From Streptomyces echinatus (lineage in GTDB: Bacteria; Actinomycetota; Actinomycetes; Streptomycetales; Streptomycetaceae): DNA of 64,000 nt. The position numbers and the translations under genes were made by a program. Position 1 is the stretch's first letter. Each line of letters opens with the position of its first letter. The notes beneath the pieces are model-generated. The model was not told the DNA's origin. It was given only the letters and a program-made list of their open reading frames with translations, and did not search any database. The stretch lies in NCBI RefSeq assembly GCF_014203595.1, contig NZ_JACHJK010000008.1, forward strand, positions 310,001-374,000. Reading direction: 5' to 3'. Below are positions 1 to 7,914 of the stretch, in pieces.

Positions 1-2514
1 TCCGCCGCCGCCCGCGGCCTGCTGCTGGCCGCGCTGAACATCCCGACCCGCACCGAGACGGTGATCGACCCCGTCACCGGGCTCCCCACCACGGCGGCCA
101 CCACCAGCGACGCGGACCGCGAACGGCGCGACGCGCTCACCGCCGCCGCCCAGCAGGCCCGCCTGCGCGCCGACGGGGCCCTCGCCGGCTTCCGCGAGAC
201 CGCGCCCGAGAAGGCGGCGGACTCCTACGGCTCCACGGTCACCGGCCCGGAGGTCAACTCCGCGGAGAAGTACCTGGCCACGCTCACCGATGAGCCGACC
301 CTCGCCGACAGCGAGCTGACCACCAGCACCAAGAAGCTGGACGCGGCCCTGTCCGCCCGCGTCGACCTGATGCGCGGCGCCGAGTCCGCGCTCTACGACC
401 ACCGCACCAAGGACCTCGAAAAGCTCCGGGACGACGACGTCACCGCCCTGGAGATCCGCGTCGCCGTCCTCGGCGCGCTGCTTCTGGCCGCGATCGGCAT
501 AGCCACCGCCATGGCCCGCACCCTCACCCGCCCCCTGTCGGTGCTGCGCCGCGGCTCGGCCCGGCTGGCGGAGTCGGAGGACCCGGCGACGCAGGAACCG
601 ATCACCTTCACCGGCCGCAACGACGAGTTCGCGCAGGTGGTCCGCTCGGTCAACGCCCTCCACGCGCACGCGGCCGCCCTGCACGAGCGCGTGGCCACCC
701 TGGAGACCGACCGCAAGCACCTGGTCGGACAGCGCCAGAAGATGGCCGACGCCCGCGAGGAGCTCCGCGCCGAGCTGGCCGAGTCCGCCGCCCAGCTGCA
801 GCGGCTGCGCACCAGCATCGGCTCCACCTTCGTCAACCTGGCCCTGCGCACCCTGGGCCTGGTCGAGCGCCAGCTGGCGGTGATCGAGGGGATGGAGGAG
901 CGCGAGCACGACCCCGAGCGCCTCGCCACGCTCTTCAAGCTGGACCACTTCGCCACGGTCATGCGCCGCCACAGCGAGAACCTCCTCGTGCTGGCCGGCA
1001 CCGAGCACGTCCAGCAGCACCCCGGGCCGGTGCCGCTGGTCGACGTGGTCCGGGCGGCCGTCAGCGAGATCGAACGCTACGAGCGCGTCCGCATCGCGGC
1101 GCTGCCCCCGCACGCCCACATCGCGGGCTTCGCCGCCGACGACCTCTCCCATCTGCTGGCCGAACTCATGGAGAACGCCACCTCGTTCTCGCCGCCCGAC
1201 CTGCCGGTGGAGGTCTCCGGCTGGCTGCTGGAGTCGGGCGAGGTCATGCTGTCGGTCCAGGACGAGGGCATCGGCGTCGCGGAGGACCGGCTGGCCCGCC
1301 TCAACGCCCGCCTCACCGAATTCGACCCCGAGTCGCTCTACGACCAGGAGGGCGAGGAGGGCCTCGGCCTCGGCCTGTACGTCGTCGCGCGTCTCGCCCA
1401 CCGCCACGGCGTCCGCGTCCAGCTGCGCGAGCAGAAGCAGGGCGGCGTCGCGGCGGTGGTGGTCCTGCCGGCGTCCCTCCTCACCGAGGCCGCGCCGACG
1501 GCACTCCCGCCCCGGACGGCCCCGGGCACCACCGGCACCTTCACCCTCCCCGGCGCCGACGCGGAGGCCAACTCCAACGTCCTGCACGCCCGCACCAAGT
1601 CCGCGGACCCCCTGGTGACCCTGGCGGAACAGGCCGTACACCACGCCTCCACCACCCCACCGCCCACCCCGCCCGAGGAACCTCCGACCCCGGAGCCCCG
1701 GGCAGCGGAAGCCCTGGAGACGGAGGAGCAGGCGGCCAAGACCCCGGCTACGGAAGCCCTGACGGCGAAGATCCCGGCCAGGGAAGACCTGTCGGCGGAG
1801 ACCCCGGCTGAGGAGACGCGGGCCGTGGAGGCTCGCGACGCCACCCGCTCACCCGCCACCTCGGCCGAGGCCGTCCAGGACGCCTACGCTGACCGTCCGG
1901 CCCATGAACAGGCCGACGGCGCCGACGGGAACGTGGAGACGCGTCCCAAGGCACCGCTGGAGACCTACGCCGAGACGACGATGGAGCTGCTGCTCCCGGA
2001 GGCTCCGGAGCTCCTGGCGGAACCGCCGAGGCCGGCCGCACCGACGCTGCCGACGAGGCCGGCCGCACCGACGGCGCCGGCTGCGGCCCGCCCCCACGAC
2101 CCGGCGGCCGCCGACGGCGGGAACGCCGCACAGGTGCCACCGGCAGCCGACCACGAGACCCGCACGGGTGGTGCGGGTGCGAACCCGGCCGCCGAAGGCG
2201 AAGCCGAGGCGTTCGCGTCGGCCGAGGCGGAGCCCACCGCACCGGCCGAACCCGAGGAGCGGCTCACCAGCAAGGGTCTCCCCAAGCGCACACCCAAGAT
2301 CACCGCACCCACCGCCCCGCCCCGCCCACGCGCCGGCGGCGTCGACGCCGAGGCCCTGCGCCGCAGGCTCGGCGGCTTCCGCAGCGGCGCCCAGGCCGGC
2401 TACCGAGACGTGGAGGCGGAGATCGCCGAACAGACGGCCGGCCACCAGCGGCCGACCCGCTACGCACACGCCGAAGAAACCACGGGGGGCACAGCCGAGG
2501 AGGCAAGCAGTTGA
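1..2514 (+). CDS. cvnA: Conservon sensor-like histidine kinase CvnA (5' end outside window)
   Basis: Membrane sensor-like ATPase that heads a conservon, a set thought to work like a eukaryotic G-protein-coupled complex at the membrane. The frame is open from base 1, so the start lies upstream and an extracytoplasmic sensor region is visible first. One membrane segment follows at about bases 451-516, then a HAMP-like linker, a coiled coil (about 640-810) and a HATPase domain with an N-box (ELMENATSFSPP, about 1165-1200), a G1 box (DEGIG) and a G2 box (GLGLGLYVVARL, about 1362-1395). No conventional phospho-accepting His box is obvious, as is usual for CvnA. The last 300 or so residues are a low-complexity Ala/Pro/Glu tail ending in a conserved-looking block (TSKGLPKRTPKI, then RRRLGGFRSG). 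Its stop overlaps the next start. Which numbered conservon this is cannot be told from the sequence alone. Confidence 0.93.
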   Translation, partial: SAAARGLLLAALNIPTRTETVIDPVTGLPTTAATTSDADRERRDALTAAAQQARLRADGALAGFRETAPEKAADSYGSTVTGPEVNSAEKYLATLTDEPTLADSELTTSTKKLDAALSARVDLMRGAESALYDHRTKDLEKLRDDDVTALEIRVAVLGALLLAAIGIATAMARTLTRPLSVLRRGSARLAESEDPATQEPITFTGRNDEFAQVVRSVNALHAHAAALHERVATLETDRKHLVGQRQKMADAREELRAELAESAAQLQRLRTSIGSTFVNLALRTLGLVERQLAVIEGMEEREHDPERLATLFKLDHFATVMRRHSENLLVLAGTEHVQQHPGPVPLVDVVRAAVSEIERYERVRIAALPPHAHIAGFAADDLSHLLAELMENATSFSPPDLPVEVSGWLLESGEVMLSVQDEGIGVAEDRLARLNARLTEFDPESLYDQEGEEGLGLGLYVVARLAHRHGVRVQLREQKQGGVAAVVVLPASLLTEAAPTALPPRTAPGTTGTFTLPGADAEANSNVLHARTKSADPLVTLAEQAVHHASTTPPPTPPEEPPTPEPRAAEALETEEQAAKTPATEALTAKIPAREDLSAETPAEETRAVEARDATRSPATSAEAVQDAYADRPAHEQADGADGNVETRPKAPLETYAETTMELLLPEAPELLAEPPRPAAPTLPTRPAAPTAPAAARPHDPAAADGGNAAQVPPAADHETRTGGAGANPAAEGEAEAFASAEAEPTAPAEPEERLTSKGLPKRTPKITAPTAPPRPRAGGVDAEALRRRLGGFRSGAQAGYRDVEAEIAEQTAGHQRPTRYAHAEETTGGTAEEASS

Positions 2515-3008
2515 CCGCGCCCACTACCTACGGACTGAGCAGTGAAGCCCGCAACCTGCACTGGCTGCTGACCAACCTGGTCGAGGAAGTACCCGGCATC
2601 CAGTCCGTCGCCGTGGTCTCCTCGGACGGTCTGCTGCTGCTCTCGTCCGACCCCGGTCACACCGAACTGTCCCGCCAAGCCCGCCCGGCGAAGGGCCCCC
2701 GCGGTTCGTCCGCGGACCTCGCCACCATCGTCTCCGGCATCGGCAGCCTCACCGTCGGCGCCGCCAGGCTGATGGACTCCGGAGTGGTCAAGCACACGAT
2801 GGTCGCGATGGACGAGGGCAGCCTGTTCGTGATGTCGATCAGCGACGGCTCGCTGCTCGGCGTGCACGGCTCCGCCGAGTGCGACATGAGTGTCGTGGCG
2901 TACCACATGGCGCTGTTCGTGGGCCGTGCCGGGCACGTCCTGACCCCCGAACTCCGCAGCGAGCTGCGCAAGTCCCTGGAGGCCGAGTCGACCGGAGGCG
3001 CCCGATGA
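2511..3008 (+). CDS. cvnB: Roadblock/LC7 domain protein CvnB
   Basis: Second conservon gene, a Roadblock/LC7-fold protein that is thought to act as a GTPase-activating or scaffold partner of the CvnD GTPase. The predicted 165-residue protein opens with the typical SSEARNLHWLLTNLVEEVPG and continues with VVSSDGLLLLSS and a C-terminal block on holding activity state (SLFVMSISDGSLLG). The start is TTG at 2511 inside the cvnA stop (TTGA overlap), so the genes are translationally coupled. Its stop overlaps the ATG of cvnC in the same way. The length is somewhat above the usual 135-145 residues because of an insertion around GHTELSRQARPAKGPRGSSAD. Confidence 0.93.
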   Translation: MTAPTTYGLSSEARNLHWLLTNLVEEVPGIQSVAVVSSDGLLLLSSDPGHTELSRQARPAKGPRGSSADLATIVSGIGSLTVGAARLMDSGVVKHTMVAMDEGSLFVMSISDGSLLGVHGSAECDMSVVAYHMALFVGRAGHVLTPELRSELRKSLEAESTGGAR

Positions 3009-3421
3009 GCGGCACGGCCAGGAATCGCCGGCTCCCGGTCCGCGGCGGTGACCGCAAACCGGCCCGCGTGCGCCCCTACTCGCTCACCGGCGGCCGTACC
3101 CGCTTCGGCCACGTCCTCCTCGTGGAGACCTTCGTGGCGGCGCTGGAGGCCCCGGAGGAGCGCAAGGAACTGACGAACGGGACCCTCACCCACCGGATCA
3201 TGCCGGAGATGCGGGCCATCGTCGAACTGTGCCGCCGTATGCGCACGGTGGCAGAGATCGCCGCGCTGCTGAAGATGCCGCTCGGCGTGGTCCGCGTGCT
3301 CCTGAGCGATCTCGCGGACCAGGGAAAGATCCGTGTGTACGGCACCGGCACCGGTCACGGCACCGGTCGCCCGGACCGCGCTCTGCTGGAAAGGGTGCTG
3401 AGTGGACTCCGCCGTCTCTGA
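3005..3421 (+). CDS. cvnC: DUF742 winged-helix-like protein CvnC
   Basis: Third conservon gene, a 138-residue DUF742 protein. The start is ATG at 3005 in an ATGA overlap with the cvnB stop; the frame is open upstream but lacks a better start. Visible family features are the RVRPYSLTGGRT block near residue 25, a helical middle (MPEMRAIVELCRRM) and a helix-turn-helix-like stretch (VAEIAALLKMPLGVVRVLLSDL) that ends the domain. In the family this protein binds the CvnB and CvnD partners; a DNA-binding role has not been established. It overlaps the cvnD start by 20 bases, which supports a single operon. Confidence 0.92.
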   Translation: MSGTARNRRLPVRGGDRKPARVRPYSLTGGRTRFGHVLLVETFVAALEAPEERKELTNGTLTHRIMPEMRAIVELCRRMRTVAEIAALLKMPLGVVRVLLSDLADQGKIRVYGTGTGHGTGRPDRALLERVLSGLRRL

Positions 3422-4049
3422 CGCCACCGGCGTCGCCCCCCTCGTCGCCGGATTCGCCGGGCCCGACGAGGACCTGAAGTCCTGGCAGACGGACCGGACG
3501 CGCGCCCCCATCGCGACGAAGATCGTGGTGGCGGGCGGCTTCGGCGTCGGCAAGACCACCCTGGTCACCTCCGTCTCGGAGATCACGCCCCTGCAGACCG
3601 AGGCGCTGATGACCGAGGCCAGCGAGGACACCGACGACCTGTCCGCCACGCCGGGCAAGCTCACCACCACCGTGGCCATGGACTTCGGCCGCATCACGCT
3701 CGACGACGACCTGGTGCTCTACCTGTTCGGCACGCCGGGCCAGCAACGGTTCTGGTTCATGTGGGACGACCTGGTGCGCGGCGCGATCGGTGCCGTCGTC
3801 CTGGCCGACACCCGCCGCCTGAAGGACTGTTTCCCGGCCCTGGACTACTTCGAGAGCTGCGGGCTGCCGTACGTCGTCGCGGTCAACCACTTCGACGGCA
3901 GCGAGCGGTTCGACCCCGAGGACGTACGGGAGGCGCTGACGATACCCGCGCACGTCCCTGTCATGATCATGGACGCGCGGCGGCGGATCTCGGCCATCGA
4001 GACCCTCCTCGCCCTGGTGGCCCACGCGCTGGACGAAACCCCCGAGTAG
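3402..4049 (+). CDS. cvnD: Small Ras-like GTPase CvnD
   Basis: Fourth conservon gene, a 215-residue small GTPase. A P-loop is visible (GGFGVGKTT, about residues 46-54), a switch region with a DTDDLSATPGK run, the DxxG-equivalent FGTPGQQRFW, and a guanine-specificity position that reads NHFD instead of NKxD, as is common in this family. The GTG start at 3402 lies within the end of cvnC. CvnD proteins are thought to be recruited to the membrane by the CvnABC complex. The next gene starts 44 bases downstream on the same strand, so the monooxygenase could be part of the same transcript and could be the output of the system; that link is inference. Confidence 0.93.
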   Translation: MDSAVSDATGVAPLVAGFAGPDEDLKSWQTDRTRAPIATKIVVAGGFGVGKTTLVTSVSEITPLQTEALMTEASEDTDDLSATPGKLTTTVAMDFGRITLDDDLVLYLFGTPGQQRFWFMWDDLVRGAIGAVVLADTRRLKDCFPALDYFESCGLPYVVAVNHFDGSERFDPEDVREALTIPAHVPVMIMDARRRISAIETLLALVAHALDETPE

Positions 4050-4093
4050 TCCTGCCTCCCCGTAGTCCTCACCTCGTAGGAGACACCACCCGC

Positions 4094-5347
4094 ATGCGGA
4101 AGATACTCGTCGTCGGAGCCGGCCAGTCCGGCCTCCAGCTCGCCCTCGGCCTGCAGTCGCACGGCTACGAGGTCACCCTGATGTCGAACCGGACCGCGGA
4201 CGAGATCCGCTCCGGCCGGGTCATGTCGACGCAGTGCATGTTCCACACGGCACTGCAGCACGAGCGCGATCTCCAGCTGAACTTCTGGGAGTCCCAGGCC
4301 CCGAAGATCGAAGGACTCGGCGTCTCGGTCGCCGCCCCCGGCTCGCACGACCCGGGCCCCACCCAGCGGGCGATCGACTGGGTGGGCAGGCTCGACGGGT
4401 ACGCGCAGTCGGTCGACCAGCGGGTGAAGATGGCCGGCTGGATGGAGACCTTCGCGCAGCGCGGCGGCCAGCTCGTCATCCACGGCGCGGCGGTCGGCGA
4501 CCTGGACTACTTCTCCCGCACCTACGACCTCGTGCTGGTCGCGGCCGGCAAGGGCGAGCTGGTGTCGATGTTCACCCGCGACCCGGAGCGCTCCCCGTAC
4601 AGCGAGCCGCAGCGCGCGCTGGCGGTGGCGTACGTCCACGGTCTCGGCCCGCGCCCCGAGCACCCGGAGTTCGACGCGGTCCGCTGCAACGTTGTCCCCG
4701 GTGTCGGCGAGCTGTTCGTCATGCCGACCCTGACCACCTCCGGCCGCGCCGACATCCTGTTCTGGGAGGGCATACCCGGCGGCCCGCTCGACGCCTTCAA
4801 GGGCGTCAAGGACCCGGCGGAGCACCTCTCCCTGACCCTGGAACTCATGGAGCGGTTCACGCCCTGGGAGTACGCGCGGGCCACGAAGGCGGAACTCACC
4901 GACGCCGGCGCCACGCTGGCCGGCCGGTACGCCCCGACCGTCCGCAACCCCGTCGGCCGGCTGCCCGGCGGCGGGCTGGTGCTGGGCGTGGCCGACGTGG
5001 TCGTCGCCAACGACCCGATCACCGGACAGGGCTCCAACTCGGCGTCCAAGTGCGCGGCGGCGTACCTCGCGTCCATCCTGGAGCGGGGCGACGAGCCGTT
5101 CGACGAGGAGTGGATGCGGCAGACGTTCGACCGCTACTGGGCCACCGCCCAGCACGTCACCAAGTGGACGAACGCCATGCTGGCGCCGCCGCCGGAGCAC
5201 GTGCTCAACCTCCTCGGCGCGGCCGGCCAGCTCCCCCCGGTGGCGAACCGCTTCGCCAACGCCTTCGACGACCCGTCCGACTTCGAGGACTTCTTCTACG
5301 ACCCGGAGAAGACGGGCGCCTACCTGGCCTCGGTCGCGGGCGCGTGA
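4094..5347 (+). CDS. Styrene/indole monooxygenase-type FAD-dependent oxygenase
   Basis: A 417-residue flavoprotein of the StyA/IndA group A-E hydroxylase fold. The N-terminus has a Rossmann FAD motif (VVGAGQSGLQLALGL, residues 5-19), and the C-terminal half has the second FAD contact block (GLVLGVADVVVANDPITGQG followed by SNSASKCA). StyA-type enzymes epoxidise or hydroxylate aromatic or indolic substrates with reduced FAD supplied by a partner reductase; no reductase gene is present here. The ATG at 4094 follows a TAGGAGAC ribosome site. It sits directly behind the conservon and is followed by a strong terminator. The 3' end (EKTGAYLASVAGA) has a near-copy 357 bases downstream. The substrate is unknown. 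Confidence 0.85.
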   Translation: MRKILVVGAGQSGLQLALGLQSHGYEVTLMSNRTADEIRSGRVMSTQCMFHTALQHERDLQLNFWESQAPKIEGLGVSVAAPGSHDPGPTQRAIDWVGRLDGYAQSVDQRVKMAGWMETFAQRGGQLVIHGAAVGDLDYFSRTYDLVLVAAGKGELVSMFTRDPERSPYSEPQRALAVAYVHGLGPRPEHPEFDAVRCNVVPGVGELFVMPTLTTSGRADILFWEGIPGGPLDAFKGVKDPAEHLSLTLELMERFTPWEYARATKAELTDAGATLAGRYAPTVRNPVGRLPGGGLVLGVADVVVANDPITGQGSNSASKCAAAYLASILERGDEPFDEEWMRQTFDRYWATAQHVTKWTNAMLAPPPEHVLNLLGAAGQLPPVANRFANAFDDPSDFEDFFYDPEKTGAYLASVAGA

Positions 5348-5382
5348 CGACCCTCTGACCGGCACTCCGACGGCACGAGAGA

Positions 5383-5409
5383 AGAGGCCCGGACATCGTC
5401 CGGGCCTCT
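5383..5409 (+). terminator. Hairpin terminator after the monooxygenase
   Basis: Perfect 11-bp inverted repeat (AGAGGCCCGGA, loop CATCG, TCCGGGCCTCT) 36 bases after the stop at 5347. There is no T-run, which is usual for Streptomyces. It lies between convergent genes, so it may serve both strands. Confidence 0.7.
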
Positions 5410-5446
5410 CACCCGGCCGTCTCGGCACCACCGTCGAACCATTCGG

Positions 5447-5638
5447 TCAGCGGGAATGCCCATGCTTGTGCAGTGCTGCACCGGCACGGAACCGCAGGCG
5501 CCCGCAGCGGTCCTTCTCCTCGTCGGACGCGTCCGCCGGACAGCAGCAGTGGCCGGACAGCCAGCGCAGGTCGTCCGGGTCCAGCCACAGGGGCACTCGG
5601 CCCTCGGCGGCTTCCTCCGACGGGTCGGTTTCCTTCAT
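5447..5638 (-). CDS. Small cysteine-rich conserved protein
   Basis: A 63-residue protein with a SGHCCCPADAS block followed by EEKDRCGRLRFRAGAALHKHG. The four Cys residues (three in a row plus one 14 residues later) and the His residues could hold a metal, but no named zinc-binding family is evident. I recall similar short proteins in other Streptomyces genomes; this has not been searched. The ATG has an AAGG site upstream. It is flanked by a 42-bp direct repeat (5306-5347 and 5663-5704), so it may have moved or been enclosed by a local duplication. Function unknown. Confidence 0.65.
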   Translation of the reverse strand: MKETDPSEEAAEGRVPLWLDPDDLRWLSGHCCCPADASDEEKDRCGRLRFRAGAALHKHGHSR

Positions 5639-5662
5639 GGCCGGACCTTACCGAGCTCGTCT

Positions 5663-5704
5663 GAGAAGACGGGCGCCTACCCGGCCTCGGTGGCAGGGGG
5701 CTGA
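5663..5704. repeat. Second copy of the monooxygenase 3' end
   Basis: These 42 bases match 36 of 42 positions of 5306-5347, the last 14 codons of the monooxygenase gene including its stop. The offset is exactly 357 bases (119 codons), and the copy even keeps the reading frame (EKTGAYPASVAGG, stop). It overlaps the 3' end of the convergent NlpC/P60 gene, so the same bases now also encode the end of that protein. Confidence 0.75.
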
Positions 5705-6738
5705 GCGGGGGTGTCGTCGGGGCGTACGGCGCCGAGGACCGGATAGGAGGCCAGGGGCGAGATCCGTACCCGCTCGCCCGGCCTCGGTGCCTGGACGACC
5801 TGGCCGTGGCCCACGTACATCGCCACGTGCGTGGCCTCGGGGAAGTAGACGACCAGGTCGCCCGGGCGCAGCTCCTTCAGCGGGACCCGCCTCAGCCGCT
5901 GCCACTGCTCCTGGCTGGTGCGCGGGATCGAGGTGCCCGCGTGGGACCACGCCCGTGACGTCAGGCCCGAGCAGTCGTACGCGTCGGGGCCCTGCGCGCC
6001 CCACTGGTACGGCTTGCCGAGCTGCTCCATGGCGTAGTCGACCGCGCGGTCGCCCCGCGGGGTGGCCGGGCGGTCGGTGGGGAGGGCGCCCGCGGTGGTG
6101 AGGCGCTGCTGGGCCGCCGCGACCCCCTGCTGTTCCAGCCGGGCCACGGCCGCGATCTGCTCCGGGGTGAGGGCGGCCAGCAGACGTTCCACGTCGTCGA
6201 GTCCGGCCCGGACGTCGTCGCGCTGCCGTTTCTGCCGGCCGGCGAGGCCGAGCTGGGTGTCGAGGGCCTTGCGGGCCGCGCGGGCCAGCACGTCCGTGCG
6301 CTTCTCCGCGGCGCTCAGCCGGGCCACCGTCCGGGCCCGTTCCCGGGCCAGCTCGCCGATGACGTGCCCCTCGTCGAGGGCGTGCTGCGGGTCGGGCGCG
6401 AGAAGGAGGCGGACGTAGGGGCCGAGGCCGCCGCTGTTCTGGTACTGCTGCCGGGCCAGCCGGCCGGCGTCGGTCCGGCCGGACCGCAGGGTGAGCCGGG
6501 CGCGGGCCAGTTCGCCGTCCAGGCGGGCCACCTCGGCGCGCTGCCGCTTCAGCTTCTCCGTCGTGGCGTTGTAGGTCTCGGTGGCCTGTTCGGTCTGGTG
6601 GTACAGCCGCTGAAGGCCGGTCAGCAACTGGGCCACGGACGGCTGCGGTGCGGGCGCGGCCGCGGCGGGGGCGGGCGCGAGGACGGCCTGGGCCGCCACC
6701 ACGGCCGTACCGGCCAGGCGCAGAAGCATTCCTGACAC
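5677..6738 (-). CDS. Secreted NlpC/P60 peptidoglycan endopeptidase
   Basis: A 353-residue exported cell-wall hydrolase of the RipA/CwlO type. It has a signal peptide (residues 1-28, ending in APAAAA), a long helical coiled-coil region (about 35-205, rich in Gln/Arg/Glu) and a C-terminal NlpC/P60 domain. Catalytic residues are visible: Cys in YDCSGLTSRAW, His in ATHVAMYVG, and the downstream HGQVVQAPRPG block. Such enzymes cut D-Glu to meso-DAP links in stem peptides, and the coiled coil usually holds the domain inactive. The GTG start at 6738 has a GGAGG site nine bases upstream. The leader is about 70 bases from an upstream terminator, too short for a c-di-AMP (ydaO) riboswitch, which controls some relatives. 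Confidence 0.9.
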   Translation of the reverse strand: MSGMLLRLAGTAVVAAQAVLAPAPAAAAPAPQPSVAQLLTGLQRLYHQTEQATETYNATTEKLKRQRAEVARLDGELARARLTLRSGRTDAGRLARQQYQNSGGLGPYVRLLLAPDPQHALDEGHVIGELARERARTVARLSAAEKRTDVLARAARKALDTQLGLAGRQKRQRDDVRAGLDDVERLLAALTPEQIAAVARLEQQGVAAAQQRLTTAGALPTDRPATPRGDRAVDYAMEQLGKPYQWGAQGPDAYDCSGLTSRAWSHAGTSIPRTSQEQWQRLRRVPLKELRPGDLVVYFPEATHVAMYVGHGQVVQAPRPGERVRISPLASYPVLGAVRPDDTPAQPPATEAG

Positions 6739-6810
6739 GTCATCACCTCCGGCGCGGGGAGGGCGGGCTCTCCGCCTCCCGTCGGATCGTGATAATCAGA
6801 CATGTCAGAG

Positions 6811-6842
6811 AAAAATGGCACCGAATCTACGCGATTCGGTGC
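6811..6842 (-). terminator. Intrinsic terminator between the 106-residue gene and nlpC/P60
   Basis: Perfect 10-bp stem (GCACCGAATC / GATTCGGTGC, 6818-6842, loop of 5) followed on the minus strand by CATTTTT. It is a textbook terminator with a T-run, eight bases after the stop of the 6850-7170 gene. It shows that the hydrolase has its own promoter. Confidence 0.8.
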
Positions 6843-6849
6843 AACGCTG

Positions 6850-7170
6850 TCACCCGTTCGCGTCGTCCGGCTTGCCGGACGGCGTGGCGCCTGGCTTCGA
6901 CCAGGGCCAGCGGAGCTTGCCTCCGGACGTGTCGTCCGGGTCGTACTGGTACTTCCACCCCTGGATCAGCCCGAGCCGCTTGCTGTGCCCGCGCGGCACC
7001 CGGCGGTAGACCAGCACCGTGGGCGGACCGCCGTCCGGGGCGGGGACGGGGATGCGGTACGTCTTCGGGGGGTGCCCGGTGGGGCCGACCAGTACGGGCA
7101 GCACGCGCCCGTCCATGGGGCCGCCCTCGAAGGGGGTGTCCTGGCTCTTCACGGGTTCAGTCTCGGCCAT
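6850..7170 (-). CDS. Conserved hypothetical protein, 106 residues
   Basis: Soluble protein with no family I can name. It reads MDGRVLPVLVGPTGHPPKTY, then a PPTVLVYRRVPRG block and a Trp-rich C-terminus (GWKYQYDPDD, LRWPWSKPG). There is no signal peptide or membrane segment. The start overlaps the end of the TetR gene by 14 bases, so the two are translationally coupled, and the gene ends at an intrinsic terminator. The composition (beta-rich, several Pro/Gly turns) suggests a small compact domain. Function unknown. Confidence 0.7.
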   Translation of the reverse strand: MAETEPVKSQDTPFEGGPMDGRVLPVLVGPTGHPPKTYRIPVPAPDGGPPTVLVYRRVPRGHSKRLGLIQGWKYQYDPDDTSGGKLRWPWSKPGATPSGKPDDANG

Positions 7171-7813
7171 CCCCGGCGAGCGTGCCGACGAGGGCCGCGG
7201 TCTGCGCGTCGCGGCCGGCGGTGACCGTGAGCACGGCCGTGAACTGCTCCACCAGCCAGTCCCGCAGCTCCTCCACCGGGGGCTGCTTGTCCTCGTCCAG
7301 CCAGATCAGGGACGCCGCCTCCACGGCCGTGATCCACATCCGCACGGTCATGCGCAGCCGGGGGCCGGGGTCGGCGATGCCGAGGTGCTGGTAGATGTGC
7401 TCGGCGGCGGACCGGCGCACCCCGTCCACGATGGCGGTGGTGCGGGAGGTCTCCACCACGCTGCCGCCCTGGAGCAGCGCGCTGAAGCCGGTGTCGTGCT
7501 CGTCGACGAAGCTCAGGTAGCGGTCCAGGGCGCGGGACAGCCGGGGCAGCAGCGGACCCTCGCGCGGTTCGGCGAAGCACTGCCGGAGTTCCTCGGCGGC
7601 CGACCGCAGCGCGGCCTCGTACAGCTGCTGCTTGCCGCCCGGGAAGTACCGGTACACCAGCGGGCGTGACACCCCGGCCGCCTCCGCCACGTCGTCGAGG
7701 GACACGTCCTCGGGGGCGCGGTGCGCGAAGAGGGACAGGGCGGCTTCCAGCAGCTGACTTCGCCGCTCCTCGACGCTGAGCCGACGGTATGCGGGGGTGG
7801 CCGACGGGGTCAT
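7157..7813 (-). CDS. TetR family transcriptional regulator
   Basis: A 218-residue TetR repressor. The N-terminal helix-turn-helix is clear (RSQLLEAALSLFAH, then VSLDDVAEAAGVSRPLVYRYF, about residues 14-56), and the C-terminal helical ligand domain is not assignable. ATG at 7813 is preferred over GTG at 7834 because a Streptomyces-type -10 (TAGGCT) lies eight bases upstream, which suggests a leaderless message. It lies downstream of the AurF-like gene on the same strand and in front of the 106-residue gene. The likely target is the palindrome at 8888-8905 between the two divergent diiron genes. The ligand is unknown; regulators next to diiron oxygenases or desaturases often sense acyl compounds. 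Confidence 0.9.
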   Translation of the reverse strand: MTPSATPAYRRLSVEERRSQLLEAALSLFAHRAPEDVSLDDVAEAAGVSRPLVYRYFPGGKQQLYEAALRSAAEELRQCFAEPREGPLLPRLSRALDRYLSFVDEHDTGFSALLQGGSVVETSRTTAIVDGVRRSAAEHIYQHLGIADPGPRLRMTVRMWITAVEAASLIWLDEDKQPPVEELRDWLVEQFTAVLTVTAGRDAQTAALVGTLAGDGRD

Positions 7814-7882
7814 GACCGCCAGCCTAATCGCCACCGGCCCACGACAGGGCCGTCGGCCGAGACCGGTCCCCCCGCACCGACG

Positions 7883-7909
7883 GCCCCCTCAACCACCGGC
7901 CGAGGGGGC
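7883..7909 (-). terminator. Possible terminator after the AurF-like gene
   Basis: An 8-bp inverted repeat (GCCCCCTC / GAGGGGGC) begins six bases after the stop of the AurF-like gene on the minus strand, before the TetR gene. There is no T-run, so read-through is possible. Confidence 0.4.
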
Positions 7910-7914
7910 GGGTG

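Noticed and set aside
1748..2545. Arg/Pro-rich frames on both strands over the cvnA tail
   Set aside because: GC-rich shadow frames of the Ala/Pro/Glu tail; composition and lack of starts show they are not genes.
6739..6810. Possible c-di-AMP (ydaO) riboswitch before the NlpC/P60 gene
   Set aside because: The space between the upstream terminator and the start is only about 70 bases, too short for the aptamer, and no conserved ydaO blocks are visible.
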